Shown piece by piece: positions 25,714 to 35,745 of a DNA stretch of 64,000 nucleotides (its first letter is position 1; the number at the start of each line of letters is the position of its first letter). Both the position numbers and the translations under genes were made by a program. The notes beneath the pieces are model-generated. The model did not search any database, was not told the origin of the DNA, and was given only the letters and a program-made list of their open reading frames with translations. This DNA comes from Litorimonas sp964610115 (GTDB lineage: Bacteria; Pseudomonadota; Alphaproteobacteria; Caulobacterales; Maricaulaceae), in NCBI GenBank assembly GCA_964610115.1, contig CAZSUW010000002.1, positions 26,352 to 90,351 of the forward strand. The letters run 5' to 3'.

Positions 25714-27915
25714 TTAGCCGCCGACGACGTCGTCAAGGCCGCGGATTTCCAGCAAGGGATCGATCTCTGGGTCTTTGCCACGGAATTGCCGGTAAAGCTC
25801 ATCCGCTTCGCGTAAACCGCCAGACTCATAGACCCATTTTTTCAGCCGCGCCGCGAGTTCTGGATCATAAATATCGCCTGCCTCCTGGAAGGCGTAGAAG
25901 CCGTCCGCATCGAGGATTTCTGACCAGAGATAGGCGTAATAACCGGCCGAATAGCCGCCCGCAAAGATGTGCGAGAAATATTGCGAGCGGTAACGCGGCT
26001 CGATCTCAGGTAGAAGGCCATAGCTTTCCAAGACCTCTTTTTCGAACGCCCGTGCATCCGTGATCGCATTGGCTTCTTCCAACGACAAACCGTGCCATGC
26101 CAGATCGAGCAGTGACGCCGCGATGAATTCCGTTGTCTTGAAACCTTGGTTGAAGGTCGACGCGTTTTTCATCTTCTCGACGAGTTCCGCCGGGATAACT
26201 TCACCTGTCTCATAGTGTTTGGCATAGTCGGCGAGAACCTGATCCTGTCCGGCCCAGTGCTCCAGAATTTGCGCTGGGAATTCCGTGTAATCACGCGGAC
26301 CATCTACACCTGAGAAATTCTCATAGCGAATTTGCGTCATCAGACCGTGTAGGCCGTGACCAAATTCATGGAACAAAGTCTCCACCTCGCCAAAACGCAT
26401 CAGCGTTGGTTCACCCGCCGGTGGCGGCGTCAGGTTCATATTGTTTGTGATGATCGGACGAATTCGATTGCCGTTAATATCAGACGTATTGCGGTAGCTG
26501 TTCATCCACGCCCCGCCGCGCTTACTATCGCGCGAATACATATCCATCATGAACAGGCCAAGATGGTTGCCGTCCGCGTCCTTCACATCATAGGATTTTA
26601 CGACCGGATTCCAGACAGGCGTCTCGACCTCTTCAAAGGTCACACCGAACAGCTTGGTCGCCATATTGAATGCGCCTTGCGTGACCGCACCGAGCTCAAA
26701 ATAAGGCGCTAACGCCGCGTCATCAAAGGCGTACCGCTCTTGTCGAACCCGCTCTGAATAGTGCCACCAATCATGGCCTTCTGCTTTATACTCGCCGCCT
26801 TCGGCTTCGATCAGCGCTTGAATGTCGGCCAGTTCCTGCTTGGCGCGTTCCAGACCCGGACGCCAGACACGCAGCAAAAACTCTTCGGCCCCTTCCGGCG
26901 TCTTCGCCATGCGGGTTTCGAGTTGATAATGGGCGTGAGATTCATAGCCCATCAGTTCAGCCCGTTCGGCACGCAACTGAGCAATTTTGATCGCAACAGG
27001 GCCATTATCGCCTTCGCCGGAATTGGCGCGTAGGCGGTAACCATTGAACAGCTTTTCGCGCAGTTCGCGATTGGTGGACTGCGTCATGAAGGTCTCAAAC
27101 GGAGACCGGTTCAGACCGACCACCCATTTATCTTCTCCGTCGACTTTGATAGAGGCTTTGAAACTCTCGGACAGGCCGCCCAGATCAGCCGGGTCGGTAA
27201 TTTCCATTTTGAACCCAACCGTCGCGGCAAGAAGGTTTTGGCCATATTGGGTTGTCAGACCCGAAAGCTCTTCATTGATTTCGGCGACCCGGGCCTTGGT
27301 TTGTGCGTCCAAATTAGCGCCAGAGCGGACAAAATCCCGATGGGTTAGTTCCAATAACCGCGCGTCCTGCTCATCCAGATCAAGCGTGTCACGCTGCTCG
27401 TAAACGGCTTTTACGCGCGCAAACAGGTCTTCATTAAATTGGATCTTATTATACTCGCGGGTCAACATCGGCCAGATTTCACCCTGCAAGCCACGCAAAG
27501 TATCATTCGTATCCGTGCCGGTAATGTTGCCGAAGGTCGACGTCACTTTGCTGAGCGATTTGCCTGCCATATCCAGCGCGACGATTGTGTTTTCAAATGT
27601 TGGCGCGGCCGGATTATTGATAATCCCGTCAATTTCTTCGCGGAGGTCTAAAACACCCGCCTTTACGGCCGGCATATAGTGGCTATCCTCAATCTCTGCG
27701 AAGGGCGGCGTCTTAAAGGGTGTGTTCCATTCCGCTAGAAACGGGTTGCCCTCCAGCTCCGCCTCGCTGACCATAATTTCATTGGTTTGCGCCATGTCCT
27801 GAACTGTCTCAACGACACTGTCAGTGACATCCTCGACCGAAGGCGCGTTACCACTGCACGCGGCGAGAAGAAGCGTCAGACTGAGCGTTGACGCTGTTAG
27901 AGCGAATTTTTTCAT
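25714..27915 (-). CDS. M3-family metallopeptidase (peptidyl-dipeptidase Dcp-like) lipoprotein
   Basis: A 733-residue zinc peptidase. The N-terminus is a lipoprotein signal ending LLLAAC. The thimet-oligopeptidase zinc motif HEFGHGLH is near residue 515, and the family segments MMDMYSRDSKRGGAWM and HIFAGGYSAGYYAYLWSEIL are present. It removes dipeptides or cleaves short peptides, here probably in the periplasm. The start at 27915 is chosen for the GGAG about 6 nt upstream and for the signal peptide; an upstream in-frame ATG at 27960 would spoil the signal. It is transcribed alone. Confidence 0.93.
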   Translation of the reverse strand: MKKFALTASTLSLTLLLAACSGNAPSVEDVTDSVVETVQDMAQTNEIMVSEAELEGNPFLAEWNTPFKTPPFAEIEDSHYMPAVKAGVLDLREEIDGIINNPAAPTFENTIVALDMAGKSLSKVTSTFGNITGTDTNDTLRGLQGEIWPMLTREYNKIQFNEDLFARVKAVYEQRDTLDLDEQDARLLELTHRDFVRSGANLDAQTKARVAEINEELSGLTTQYGQNLLAATVGFKMEITDPADLGGLSESFKASIKVDGEDKWVVGLNRSPFETFMTQSTNRELREKLFNGYRLRANSGEGDNGPVAIKIAQLRAERAELMGYESHAHYQLETRMAKTPEGAEEFLLRVWRPGLERAKQELADIQALIEAEGGEYKAEGHDWWHYSERVRQERYAFDDAALAPYFELGAVTQGAFNMATKLFGVTFEEVETPVWNPVVKSYDVKDADGNHLGLFMMDMYSRDSKRGGAWMNSYRNTSDINGNRIRPIITNNMNLTPPPAGEPTLMRFGEVETLFHEFGHGLHGLMTQIRYENFSGVDGPRDYTEFPAQILEHWAGQDQVLADYAKHYETGEVIPAELVEKMKNASTFNQGFKTTEFIAASLLDLAWHGLSLEEANAITDARAFEKEVLESYGLLPEIEPRYRSQYFSHIFAGGYSAGYYAYLWSEILDADGFYAFQEAGDIYDPELAARLKKWVYESGGLREADELYRQFRGKDPEIDPLLEIRGLDDVVGG

Positions 27916-28071
27916 GATGATCTCCGAAGCAATTGTCGATGTCATAGATTTCTTGCACAAAGGGATGCAACTAAATCTCTGTCGAAAAGCCCCAAAAGCG
28001 GCGTCTTTTTGAAATAAGCCAATAGAAATAGTGCCTCTGCATTGAAATATTCGCCTAAACGCCTGGACTGA

Positions 28072-29040
28072 CTATTCCCAATCCGTTCCCACCAAGATTG
28101 CATTGACGGTTTCCGGATCATCCGCAAAGGCCGCCCGCATTCGCGCTATGTCCTGTTCAGCTTGGTCTGTCTGACCCAGCACAGATCGGGCGCGCAGCAA
28201 TCGCGCCCACCCCGCAGGGTCATTGGGGTTGTCTGCAAGCCGAGCGCTTAGGCCCTCAACCATGCCTTCAATCATTGCGGCACGGTCCGCATCGCTCATG
28301 TTTTGCGCTGCCGCGATATCCTCTGCCGTTGGACCACGAAGGGAGGAGCTCTCCATTTGTCCGACGTCTGATTGTGCGCGCACAAAGTCTTGCGCCCGCG
28401 CGCGTTCTTCCACGAATTGTGGATCTTGGTCTGTTAAGACGACCACACGGTCATAGGCGGTAAGCGCCTCATCAAATCGGCGTAAACTCATCAGGCTTCG
28501 GGCGTAAATGAGCCAGCCTTGCGGATCTTCCGCACGGTCAGTCGTCAAGCGCGCGGCCAACTGATCGACCAACTGTTGCATAGCCAATTCGCGATTATCG
28601 GACGGAGATTGAGCCTGTATTAGGTGGTGTTCGGTGGGAACTGACGCATGTTTTAGGGCCCCTGGCCGCGTCAGGTCCGGGCGACCGACTTGCGCATAGA
28701 CAAAAACTCCGCCCGCGACGAGCAGAAGCAAGGCCAATAGTCCTAGACGTGGGCTGTTCACAGCACGACGCAAATCCGCGTTTTGTAGGGCTTGCCGGTT
28801 TAAAAGCTGCCGCTGCAAACCCAGCGTGGCCATTTCCCGCTGTCCATCGCTGAGTGTGTCATCCGTCTGAATGGCTTCGATCTGAGCGAAATAATCACGC
28901 GCTTCGGGATCAGGGCGAGATCGAGGTTCCGACGCCTCCGTTTCCGCACCATCGTCAGCCATCGCATCCGATCCTAAAAACGCAGGCGCCAGAAACAGAA
29001 TGGCCCCAAGCGCCATCAGTACATAGAAGGCCCATATCAT
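28072..29040 (-). CDS. ccmI: Cytochrome c maturation protein CcmI (CycH)
   Basis: A 322-residue protein with two N-terminal transmembrane segments (about residues 1-20 and 98-116) separated by a cytoplasmic helical part, and a periplasmic TPR-rich domain (for example GWLIYARSLMSLRRFDEALTAYDRVV). CcmI presents apocytochrome c to the CcmF-CcmH haem ligase. It overlaps ccmH by 4 nt at its start. Confidence 0.9.
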   Translation of the reverse strand: MIWAFYVLMALGAILFLAPAFLGSDAMADDGAETEASEPRSRPDPEARDYFAQIEAIQTDDTLSDGQREMATLGLQRQLLNRQALQNADLRRAVNSPRLGLLALLLLVAGGVFVYAQVGRPDLTRPGALKHASVPTEHHLIQAQSPSDNRELAMQQLVDQLAARLTTDRAEDPQGWLIYARSLMSLRRFDEALTAYDRVVVLTDQDPQFVEERARAQDFVRAQSDVGQMESSSLRGPTAEDIAAAQNMSDADRAAMIEGMVEGLSARLADNPNDPAGWARLLRARSVLGQTDQAEQDIARMRAAFADDPETVNAILVGTDWE

Positions 29041-29498
29041 TGTAGGTGCGTCTTCATTGCGTCCAACGCCTTGCGCTCTTCATCAGTCAAAGGAAGCGCT
29101 TGCGCGGTTTGAGCCGTTCGCCGGGTTAAGGTGAAAATGCCCCAGCCAATCGCGAAAACAAGCAAAATAGGCACGCCCCAAAGCACCGCCGTGTTCGCTT
29201 GCAGGGGTGGGTTTAACAGCACGTAATCCCCGTAGCGATCGCGCATCATGGCGATGACTTCTCCTTGACTATCGCCCTGCGCCAATCTTTCGCGAACAAT
29301 CTGGCGCATATCTGCGGCCAGTTCCGCATCCGATTCTTCAATGCTCTGATTTTGACAGACTACACAACGGAGTTGCTTGCCGACCTCACGGGCTTGCTGC
29401 TCGACATCCGGCGTGATGGCCGTGTCTTGGGCGAACACGCCTACAGGCATGATAAGCAAGCAAAGTGTCGTCAATATTATTACAAGGGCGCGCATCAT
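29037..29498 (-). CDS. ccmH: Cytochrome c maturation protein CcmH (CycL)
   Basis: A 153-residue protein with a signal peptide, the redox motif LRCVVC (Cys45, Cys48), the family segment DMRQIVRERLAQG and a C-terminal membrane anchor. It reduces the apocytochrome CxxCH disulphide. It is in a 4-nt-overlap row ccmF-ccmH-ccmI. Confidence 0.95.
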   Translation of the reverse strand: MMRALVIILTTLCLLIMPVGVFAQDTAITPDVEQQAREVGKQLRCVVCQNQSIEESDAELAADMRQIVRERLAQGDSQGEVIAMMRDRYGDYVLLNPPLQANTAVLWGVPILLVFAIGWGIFTLTRRTAQTAQALPLTDEERKALDAMKTHLQ

Positions 29499-31483
29499 TC
29501 TGCGGGTACCCCAATTGGGTCTGCGCCGGAAACGTCTCTGAGCTTTGACTGTGCGGGACGTTTTTTCGGCAAGCGCAAGCGCTGATCCGCCATGCTAATA
29601 AACCCGGCCAGCGCCATAAGGAACGCCCCGATCCAGATCCAAACGACACCGGGCTGGGCATAGACCCGCATGATCACACCATCTTCGGTCGGCGGGTTGC
29701 CATCGCCAATGGCGGCGAAGAGCGTTGTGCCGAAAGACGGCGCGAAACCGGCTTCAGTTGTGACCATGTTCCGCACAGGATAGAAACGCTGTTCCGTGAT
29801 GACGCGCGTTACCTCTTTGCGGCCTTTGCTCACCACGACTTCGCCTTGCAGATATTGAAAATTGTCACGCGCCCCTTCTTCAAGCGGGCCGAGCGTGAAG
29901 GTATAGCCGGAGACGGAAAGACTATCCCCTGGCTGAATACGGGCAATATTATCCTGCGCACCGACGCTCATTGCCGTCACACCTAGGGTGAAAATCCCGA
30001 CCCCGATATGCGCCAGAGCAAAGCCCCAGAAACCCGCGGGCTGTGCGCGTAGCTTCGCAACGGACCCGCCCGCCCGCTTGAACACTGTGGCGATTGTTCC
30101 CGCAATTAACCAGGCGCCCATCCCCGCGGCCAAGGCCCCTAAAACAGATCGACCTAAAAGCCATGTCAAAAGACCTATCGCGACAACAACTAGCAACGCG
30201 CGGAAGAATACTGGCTTATAGCGCGCCAAGCTATCGTCGCGCCATTTCAGTAGTGGCGCAATCGCCATAATCAGAAGCAGCACCATCATCATAGGCGCAA
30301 AAACGCGGTCAAAATATGGGGCACCCACGCTGATCTTTTCGCCTGAAAACGCTTCTACGAAAAGCGGATAAAACGTGCCGAGGAAGACCACCACTGCTGA
30401 GGCCACGAGAACGAGATTATTGAAAACCAAACCGCCTTCGCGCGAAATGAATGACATGGCGGTGGGCTGCACCAATTTGTTGGCGCGCAGGGCATAGAGT
30501 GCAAGCGCCGCCCCCGTAAAGCCAAGCAGCAAAGCCAAAATAAATACACCGCGTTCTGGATCGACCGCAAAAGCGTGGACGCTGACGAGAATACCCGAAC
30601 GCACGACAAAAGTGCCGATCATCGATAGCGAAAACGTGCTAATGGCCAGCAGGACGGTCCAATGCGCCAAACTGTGGCGTTGCTGTAAGGTCAGGATGGA
30701 ATGAAGCAAGGCCGTCCCCGCGAGCCACGGCAAGAAAGAGACATTTTCAACCGGGTCCCACACCCACCAGCCACCCCAGCCTAATTCATAATAGGCCCAG
30801 ACAGAGCCAACCGTGATGCCGAGTGTCAGGAAGCTCCAAGATACGAGCACCCACGGCCGCAACCAACGCGCCCAAACGGCATCGACGCGTCCTTCAAGCA
30901 AGGCCGCGACGGCAAAAGAAAAAGCGACAGAAAAGCCGACATAACCGATGTAGAGAAGTGGAGGGTGCAAGGCCAAGCCGGGGTCCTGCAATAATGGATT
31001 GAGACCTTGCCCGTCCAGCGGAACTGGTGTGAGGCGCTCAAACGGATTTGACGTAAACAGTAAAAAGCCAAGAAAGCCCGCGCCAAGCGCGCCCTGCACA
31101 GCAAGCGCGCGAGCCCGCAGTGACAAGGGCAGGCTATCCCGCCCGCGCCACGCAATCGCCGCACCGAATATGCCAAGGATCAAAATCCAGAGTAGCATAG
31201 AGCCCTCATGGTTCGCCCAGACACCACTGATTTTGTAAACCAACGGCTTGGCGGTATGGCTATGCACGGAAGCGAGTTTGACTGAAAAATCAGACCTGAG
31301 AAAAATCGCTGTCAGGACCCCAAAGGCGTAGACAAGCAGCGCGCCTTGCAAAAGGGCGGCCCGATCCGCAAACGCCATGGCCCCGACATGGCCGCGCTGT
31401 GCGCCGACCAATGGCAGTACGGTTTGAAAAAGCGCGACGACAAAGGCCAGCGCCAGAGCCATCTGTCCTGTCTCAGCGAGCAT
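29495..31483 (-). CDS. ccmF: Haem lyase subunit CcmF
   Basis: A 662-residue polytopic membrane protein, part of the haem ligation complex. The tryptophan-rich haem-handling signature WGGWWVWDPVENVSFLPW is intact, as are the NHEGSMLLW segment and the conserved His in LHPPLLYIGYVG. It ends overlapping ccmH by 4 nt; ccmG is upstream with a 93-bp gap. Confidence 0.97.
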   Translation of the reverse strand: MLAETGQMALALAFVVALFQTVLPLVGAQRGHVGAMAFADRAALLQGALLVYAFGVLTAIFLRSDFSVKLASVHSHTAKPLVYKISGVWANHEGSMLLWILILGIFGAAIAWRGRDSLPLSLRARALAVQGALGAGFLGFLLFTSNPFERLTPVPLDGQGLNPLLQDPGLALHPPLLYIGYVGFSVAFSFAVAALLEGRVDAVWARWLRPWVLVSWSFLTLGITVGSVWAYYELGWGGWWVWDPVENVSFLPWLAGTALLHSILTLQQRHSLAHWTVLLAISTFSLSMIGTFVVRSGILVSVHAFAVDPERGVFILALLLGFTGAALALYALRANKLVQPTAMSFISREGGLVFNNLVLVASAVVVFLGTFYPLFVEAFSGEKISVGAPYFDRVFAPMMMVLLLIMAIAPLLKWRDDSLARYKPVFFRALLVVVAIGLLTWLLGRSVLGALAAGMGAWLIAGTIATVFKRAGGSVAKLRAQPAGFWGFALAHIGVGIFTLGVTAMSVGAQDNIARIQPGDSLSVSGYTFTLGPLEEGARDNFQYLQGEVVVSKGRKEVTRVITEQRFYPVRNMVTTEAGFAPSFGTTLFAAIGDGNPPTEDGVIMRVYAQPGVVWIWIGAFLMALAGFISMADQRLRLPKKRPAQSKLRDVSGADPIGVPAE

Positions 31484-31576
31484 ATCTTTGACCTATGGCC
31501 GTTACGGTTGACATTCAAGCAAATGCGGTATGGCGTACACGATCTGTCGCAGTCCTATTAGTTCATCCAATAACGC

Positions 31577-32125
31577 CTATTGAGACACGCTGTTGATCTC
31601 GGCTTCTTCGCGCAAAACTTGGACAAGAGGCTCCAGTGTTTGCGTCCAGTCGTCTTCGGTGATCGGGCCGACATGCTTATAGCGAATTCGCCCATTTGCG
31701 TCTGTCACAAACGTTTCCGGTGCGCCCGTTACGCCCAATTCAATAGCCAAACGCGACTCGCCATCGAAAACCACTAAATCATAGGGGTTTTGATAACGCG
31801 CCAACCATTGCTTGGCGGCTGGCCTTGTATCTCGCCAGTTAATGCCAACTAAATTCACAGAAGAGGTTTCTGAAATCGTCATCAGCATGGGGTGTTCCAC
31901 CACACAGGCGACACACCATGACCCGAACACGTTCACCAGACTGACTTTTCCTTCCAGAATAGTTTCGTCTACTTGCGCCTTTTCGTCTTCCAATATTGCA
32001 AGATCAAAAGCCGGGAAAGGCCGATCGAGCAACTCTGAAGGCAGGAGTTTAGGGTCGCGCGTCAACCCAAAGGCAAACATGCCAATTAGGGCCGCAAAGA
32101 AAACGATAGGAAGCCAACGACGCAT
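31577..32125 (-). CDS. ccmG: Thiol:disulphide interchange protein CcmG/DsbE
   Basis: A 182-residue membrane-anchored thioredoxin. The helix at residues 5-21 is followed by the fold around VSLVNVFGSWCVACVVEH, with active Cys71 and Cys74 in WCVAC, and by the cis-Pro region GAPETFV. It provides reductant for haem attachment to c-type cytochromes. It is first in the row; ccmA-E are not in the window. Confidence 0.92.
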   Translation of the reverse strand: MRRWLPIVFFAALIGMFAFGLTRDPKLLPSELLDRPFPAFDLAILEDEKAQVDETILEGKVSLVNVFGSWCVACVVEHPMLMTISETSSVNLVGINWRDTRPAAKQWLARYQNPYDLVVFDGESRLAIELGVTGAPETFVTDANGRIRYKHVGPITEDDWTQTLEPLVQVLREEAEINSVSQ

Positions 32126-32201
32126 GAGGTCGGCTTACTCGGAATAGGAGGCGGCGTAAATCTTGCGATCAGTTTTGCACCCGTGAAAGATCGCCTCAGA
32201 G

Positions 32202-33233
32202 TCAGGGCGTGGGCCAAGCTTGGCCTAGACGAACTCCCGCCCCCCAAACGGACGGATCGATGGGCATAAACTCCCCGGCAGAGTTTAGTTCTGCGGGTTC
32301 ATCCGGAAACCAGAAGGGCCCGTCCAGATCAACATAATCTGCTATTTGCCCCAATAAGTGAGCCGGCGCGATGGCACGGCTGGGGGCCACCATACACCCG
32401 ACAAAAGCCCCAAGACCGCGGGATCGTGCCGCTTCTTGCAATGCCAGTGCCGCGGTCAGGCCACCACACTTATCCAGTTTTACGTTGATATACTGATAGA
32501 GTGGCGCACAGCGCTCCAAATCATCTATCGTCTGCAGGCTCTCATCAGCGCAAAGCGGGATCACGTGGTTTGCGCGTTTCAGCGCCTCTACCGCCTCAGG
32601 GTTCGTTTCGGCAAACATAGGCAGAGGCTGCTCGATCAGCTCATAACGAAGATCGGCCGCAAGGGGCGCGAGAGCAATAAGCTGCGCGGCCGTCCATCCC
32701 GCATTCGCATCGATAACAAGCCGCGTATTGGGCGCGGAGGTGCGAACCGCCTGCATGCGGTCGGCTTCTTGTTTCGCTGACCCTCCGAGTTTCACTTTCA
32801 GCAAGGGTCGCCACGCCTCGCGCTTTGCCTGAGCGGCCATGTTTTCAGGTGTGCCCAATACGATTGTAAAGGCGCTTGCGAGGGGTTTCGGTGTCAGAGC
32901 TAAAAGAGCAGGAACAGTCGTTCCGGCACGCGCAGCCTCTAAGTCCCATAAAGCCGCATCCAAGGCTGCTCGAGCGCCGCCTGCGGGTAGGACTTCGGAC
33001 AGTGTTTGTCGGGTTAGGTTGGATAAATCGGGTAGCGTTTCAAGTTGCACCCGCATTTGCGCAACCGTTTCTCCGCGATAACGTATCCCAGTTGCTTCGC
33101 CGCGTCCTGCATAAGTCCCGTCACTCACCGTGAGCGACAATACAGGCTGATGTGTGCGTGATCCTGTACTTATAATGAAAGGTCGTATGAGGGGGCGCTC
33201 GCTCGTCTCAACCTTAAGAACCAAATCAGTCAC
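32202..33233 (-). CDS. Enolase-superfamily dipeptide epimerase (L-Ala-D/L-Glu epimerase type)
   Basis: A 343-residue member of the muconate-lactonising subgroup. Catalytic and metal motifs are visible in order: LKVKLGG (Lys pair), LVIDANAGW (Asp), ELIEQPLP (Glu), CADES (Asp) and NVKLDKCGG (Lys). It epimerises L-Ala-D-Glu from peptidoglycan recycling or related dipeptides. It is transcribed toward ccmG with a 76-bp gap and shows no functional link to it. Confidence 0.88.
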   Translation of the reverse strand: MTDLVLKVETSERPLIRPFIISTGSRTHQPVLSLTVSDGTYAGRGEATGIRYRGETVAQMRVQLETLPDLSNLTRQTLSEVLPAGGARAALDAALWDLEAARAGTTVPALLALTPKPLASAFTIVLGTPENMAAQAKREAWRPLLKVKLGGSAKQEADRMQAVRTSAPNTRLVIDANAGWTAAQLIALAPLAADLRYELIEQPLPMFAETNPEAVEALKRANHVIPLCADESLQTIDDLERCAPLYQYINVKLDKCGGLTAALALQEAARSRGLGAFVGCMVAPSRAIAPAHLLGQIADYVDLDGPFWFPDEPAELNSAGEFMPIDPSVWGAGVRLGQAWPTP

Positions 33234-33380
33234 CGAGATCGACTATCGCTAATACTCATATCTGACTAGGTCATTCTTGAGCGCGACCCCCTAACGTTCG
33301 AGCACGACGACCCGGCTTGTCGCGAAAATGTGAGCAGACCTATTTTGACTTTCAGGCGTTGAACGCTTATTGATCGTACC

Positions 33381-33791
33381 ATGAGACGCGTCTCGACAGT
33401 TTTAATCACCACAGCCGCCGTAACCATGATGGCTGTCCCGACCTTAGCCTGTGATTTTCACGGTGCAGGCTTTGGAGGATTTTACGGTGGAGGTTGGAAG
33501 CCTTATTCGCCAGCTGCGTCATTGATCGACCCAGCCATGAATGATCAGATCGATGACACAGGCTTCGCTGGTGAAAATTTCGGCGAACCGCAAAGCTCAA
33601 CTTTCGTTCCCGCTATGCGCCCTCCGCCAAAGCCGACATTTTCGTCCGTGGCTGTACGCGCGTCTGAGCGAGCCCTTGCCCGTCGCGCCCAAGAGAAACG
33701 CGACGTAGAAACGTTAGAAGACAACAATCAAAAAACGGCTGTCTTTACACCAAAGGCCTCAAATACGGATCGCGAGTCCGTCAGCAACTGA
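33381..33791 (+). CDS. Secreted hypothetical protein, Gly-rich then Pro/charged
   Basis: A 136-residue protein with a clear signal peptide (to about PTLAC), then a Gly/aromatic-rich piece (FHGAGFGGFYGGGW) and a charged, low-complexity tail. No family was recognised. It overlaps the convergent permease gene by 33 bp. Coding use resembles its neighbours; expression is uncertain. Confidence 0.6.
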   Translation: MRRVSTVLITTAAVTMMAVPTLACDFHGAGFGGFYGGGWKPYSPAASLIDPAMNDQIDDTGFAGENFGEPQSSTFVPAMRPPPKPTFSSVAVRASERALARRAQEKRDVETLEDNNQKTAVFTPKASNTDRESVSN

Positions 33792-35030
33792 GCGCTTCAA
33801 GGCCCGCATTGCCGGTACCAAGCCAAGAACCGCTGAAACTGTCGTCAGCACAGCGATAACCCCGAGATCGAATAAGCCTGGCAATGTTCGCGCCGGAGCA
33901 ATACCAAAGCGCGACTCTAGCCAGGGCCCGAAACCCCATAACAGCCCGTAAAGCATCAAGACTCCAAAAACGGCCCCCAAAAAGGCAAGCAGGGCCGCTT
34001 CGCTGACAAGCAGGCCCACAATCGTTCTTCCGCGCGCGCCCACGGCCCGCAAGATTGACATTTCCCGACGTCTTTCATTCAGCGTCGTCAAAATAGATGT
34101 CAGTACGCCTATCAACCCTACAATAATGACGAAAGTCGATACAATAGCGAGCGCTCTTTCGACAACAGAGACAATCGCCCATAGCTGACTTAAGGCGACG
34201 CCGGGAATGACGGCCTGTAAGGGTTCCTGCCTGTAGGTATTCAGGTCCCGTTGGAGGCGCAATACACGCACCTTTGACGTTGTCCCAACCAAGAGCGCCG
34301 TGACGCTTTCCGGCTGAAAATCAATGGCCCGCAATCGTTCCGGTGTCGCAATACGGCTGGCGGGAGTCGGCATGCCATTTTGCCAGCCCGCGTGAATCGC
34401 TTCAATCGCGCCAAGACTAACAATGACAGATCGGTCTACCGGCGTGCCCGTTGGCTCTAAAATACCGACAATTTCAAACGGTGTATTTTCATGTTCGACA
34501 AAGCTGGTCCCGCCAATACCATGCGAAAGCGTTATGGATTGACCCAAGTCGTAGTCGAGATCACGGGCGACTTGCGCCCCGATCACAACGTCGAACAAGT
34601 CTTCAAATTGCTGGCCCTGCCCAAAAGACAGCGACTGCCCCCCTGCATATTTATAGCGTTCGAAATAATCCGTTGTCGTTCCGACGACACGATAACCGCG
34701 ATGAGAGTCACCAAGACTAATCGGAACGATCCAGCCTACATCAGGACGGTCCGCAATCTGTTCTACCGTTTGCCAGGTGATATTATTGGTCGGATCGCCA
34801 ATTTGAAAGACAGAATAGAGGACGAGATTGATCGGGCTTGAGCGCGCACCCACAATGAGGTCTGTCCCGCTAATTGTGCGCTCAAAACTCGCCCGCGCGC
34901 CCTGACGCAAATTTTCTACGGCGAGGAAAAGAAGTGTGGCTGTCGCGATCGACAAAATCGTCAACAGCGCTGTCGAACGGCGGGCCCAAAGCGAACGCCA
35001 CGCCAAAGCGAGAACCGCCGGCACTCTCAT
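33759..35030 (-). CDS. FtsX-like ABC transporter permease of a Zrg-type zinc uptake operon
   Basis: A 423-residue permease with an N-terminal helix, a periplasmic MacB-type domain and three C-terminal helices (around LAIVSTFVIIVGLIGVLTS, LVSEAALLAFLGAVFGVLMLYG and DLGVIAVLTTVSAVLG). It is coupled to the ATPase gene by a 4-nt overlap. Gene content with DUF2796 and DUF3299 proteins matches the zinc-regulated zrg system of Vibrio, so an active role in zinc acquisition from the periplasm or outer membrane is inferred. Confidence 0.8.
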   Translation of the reverse strand: MRVPAVLALAWRSLWARRSTALLTILSIATATLLFLAVENLRQGARASFERTISGTDLIVGARSSPINLVLYSVFQIGDPTNNITWQTVEQIADRPDVGWIVPISLGDSHRGYRVVGTTTDYFERYKYAGGQSLSFGQGQQFEDLFDVVIGAQVARDLDYDLGQSITLSHGIGGTSFVEHENTPFEIVGILEPTGTPVDRSVIVSLGAIEAIHAGWQNGMPTPASRIATPERLRAIDFQPESVTALLVGTTSKVRVLRLQRDLNTYRQEPLQAVIPGVALSQLWAIVSVVERALAIVSTFVIIVGLIGVLTSILTTLNERRREMSILRAVGARGRTIVGLLVSEAALLAFLGAVFGVLMLYGLLWGFGPWLESRFGIAPARTLPGLFDLGVIAVLTTVSAVLGLVPAMRALKRSVADGLAIRI

Positions 35031-35743
35031 GCGTCCACCCCTGCGTTTATGGCGGCTAGATCGACGGCCCGGTCAAAATGGCGGGCCAAGGTTTCATCGT
35101 GACTGACAAAAAGAAGACTACAGCCGGTTTGCGCACGCTGCGCGTCTAAAAGTTCGATAAAGCGGTCTCGGTTGGCTGTATCAAGCGCTGACGTCGGCTC
35201 ATCCGCGATGATCAAATCCGGTCCCCCAATCAATGACCGCGCTACAGCCACACGCTGCTGCTGACCCACACTTAAATCGCTGACAGATCGTTTTAGCAGC
35301 GCCTCAGGCAGACCTAATTCAGCCAGTAAGCGTTGGGCAGAAGATTCAGTGGAGCCGTCCGAGGTTTCTGCGTTTCGCGCCCGCGTCCGAGAGAAACGAC
35401 ATGCCAGTGTCACATTCCCGATCACATCAAGATAGGGTAGCAGGTTGAGTTGTTGGAAAATGATGCCCAACTTTTCAGCACGCAAGCTATCGCGCCCAGT
35501 GGGGGAGAGCGAGACGATGTCCTGACCACACACTCTAATCTTACCTGACCAAGGTGAGATAACGCCGCCTATCAGGCTGAGCAGCGTACTTTTACCGGAT
35601 CCACTTGGTCCACGAAGGAAAACACTCTCCCCGCGCGCGACGTGAAATGTGTCTATCGATAGAATAGGAGACTTCGGGACATAGCCAAAGCGTACATCTT
35701 GCAGATGCAAAACGGCATCGTCATGCACCACGTCAGAGGGCAT
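35027..35743 (-). CDS. ABC transporter ATP-binding protein of the Zrg-type operon
   Basis: A 238-residue ATPase of the LolD/MacB class. Walker A is GPSGSGKST (Lys51), the signature is LSVGQQQRVAVARSL, Walker B is LIIADEPTSALD and the switch His is in FVSHD. It follows the DUF3299 gene by 2 bp and overlaps the permease gene by 4 nt. Confidence 0.93.
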   Translation of the reverse strand: MPSDVVHDDAVLHLQDVRFGYVPKSPILSIDTFHVARGESVFLRGPSGSGKSTLLSLIGGVISPWSGKIRVCGQDIVSLSPTGRDSLRAEKLGIIFQQLNLLPYLDVIGNVTLACRFSRTRARNAETSDGSTESSAQRLLAELGLPEALLKRSVSDLSVGQQQRVAVARSLIGGPDLIIADEPTSALDTANRDRFIELLDAQRAQTGCSLLFVSHDETLARHFDRAVDLAAINAGVDA

Positions 35744-35745
35744 GA

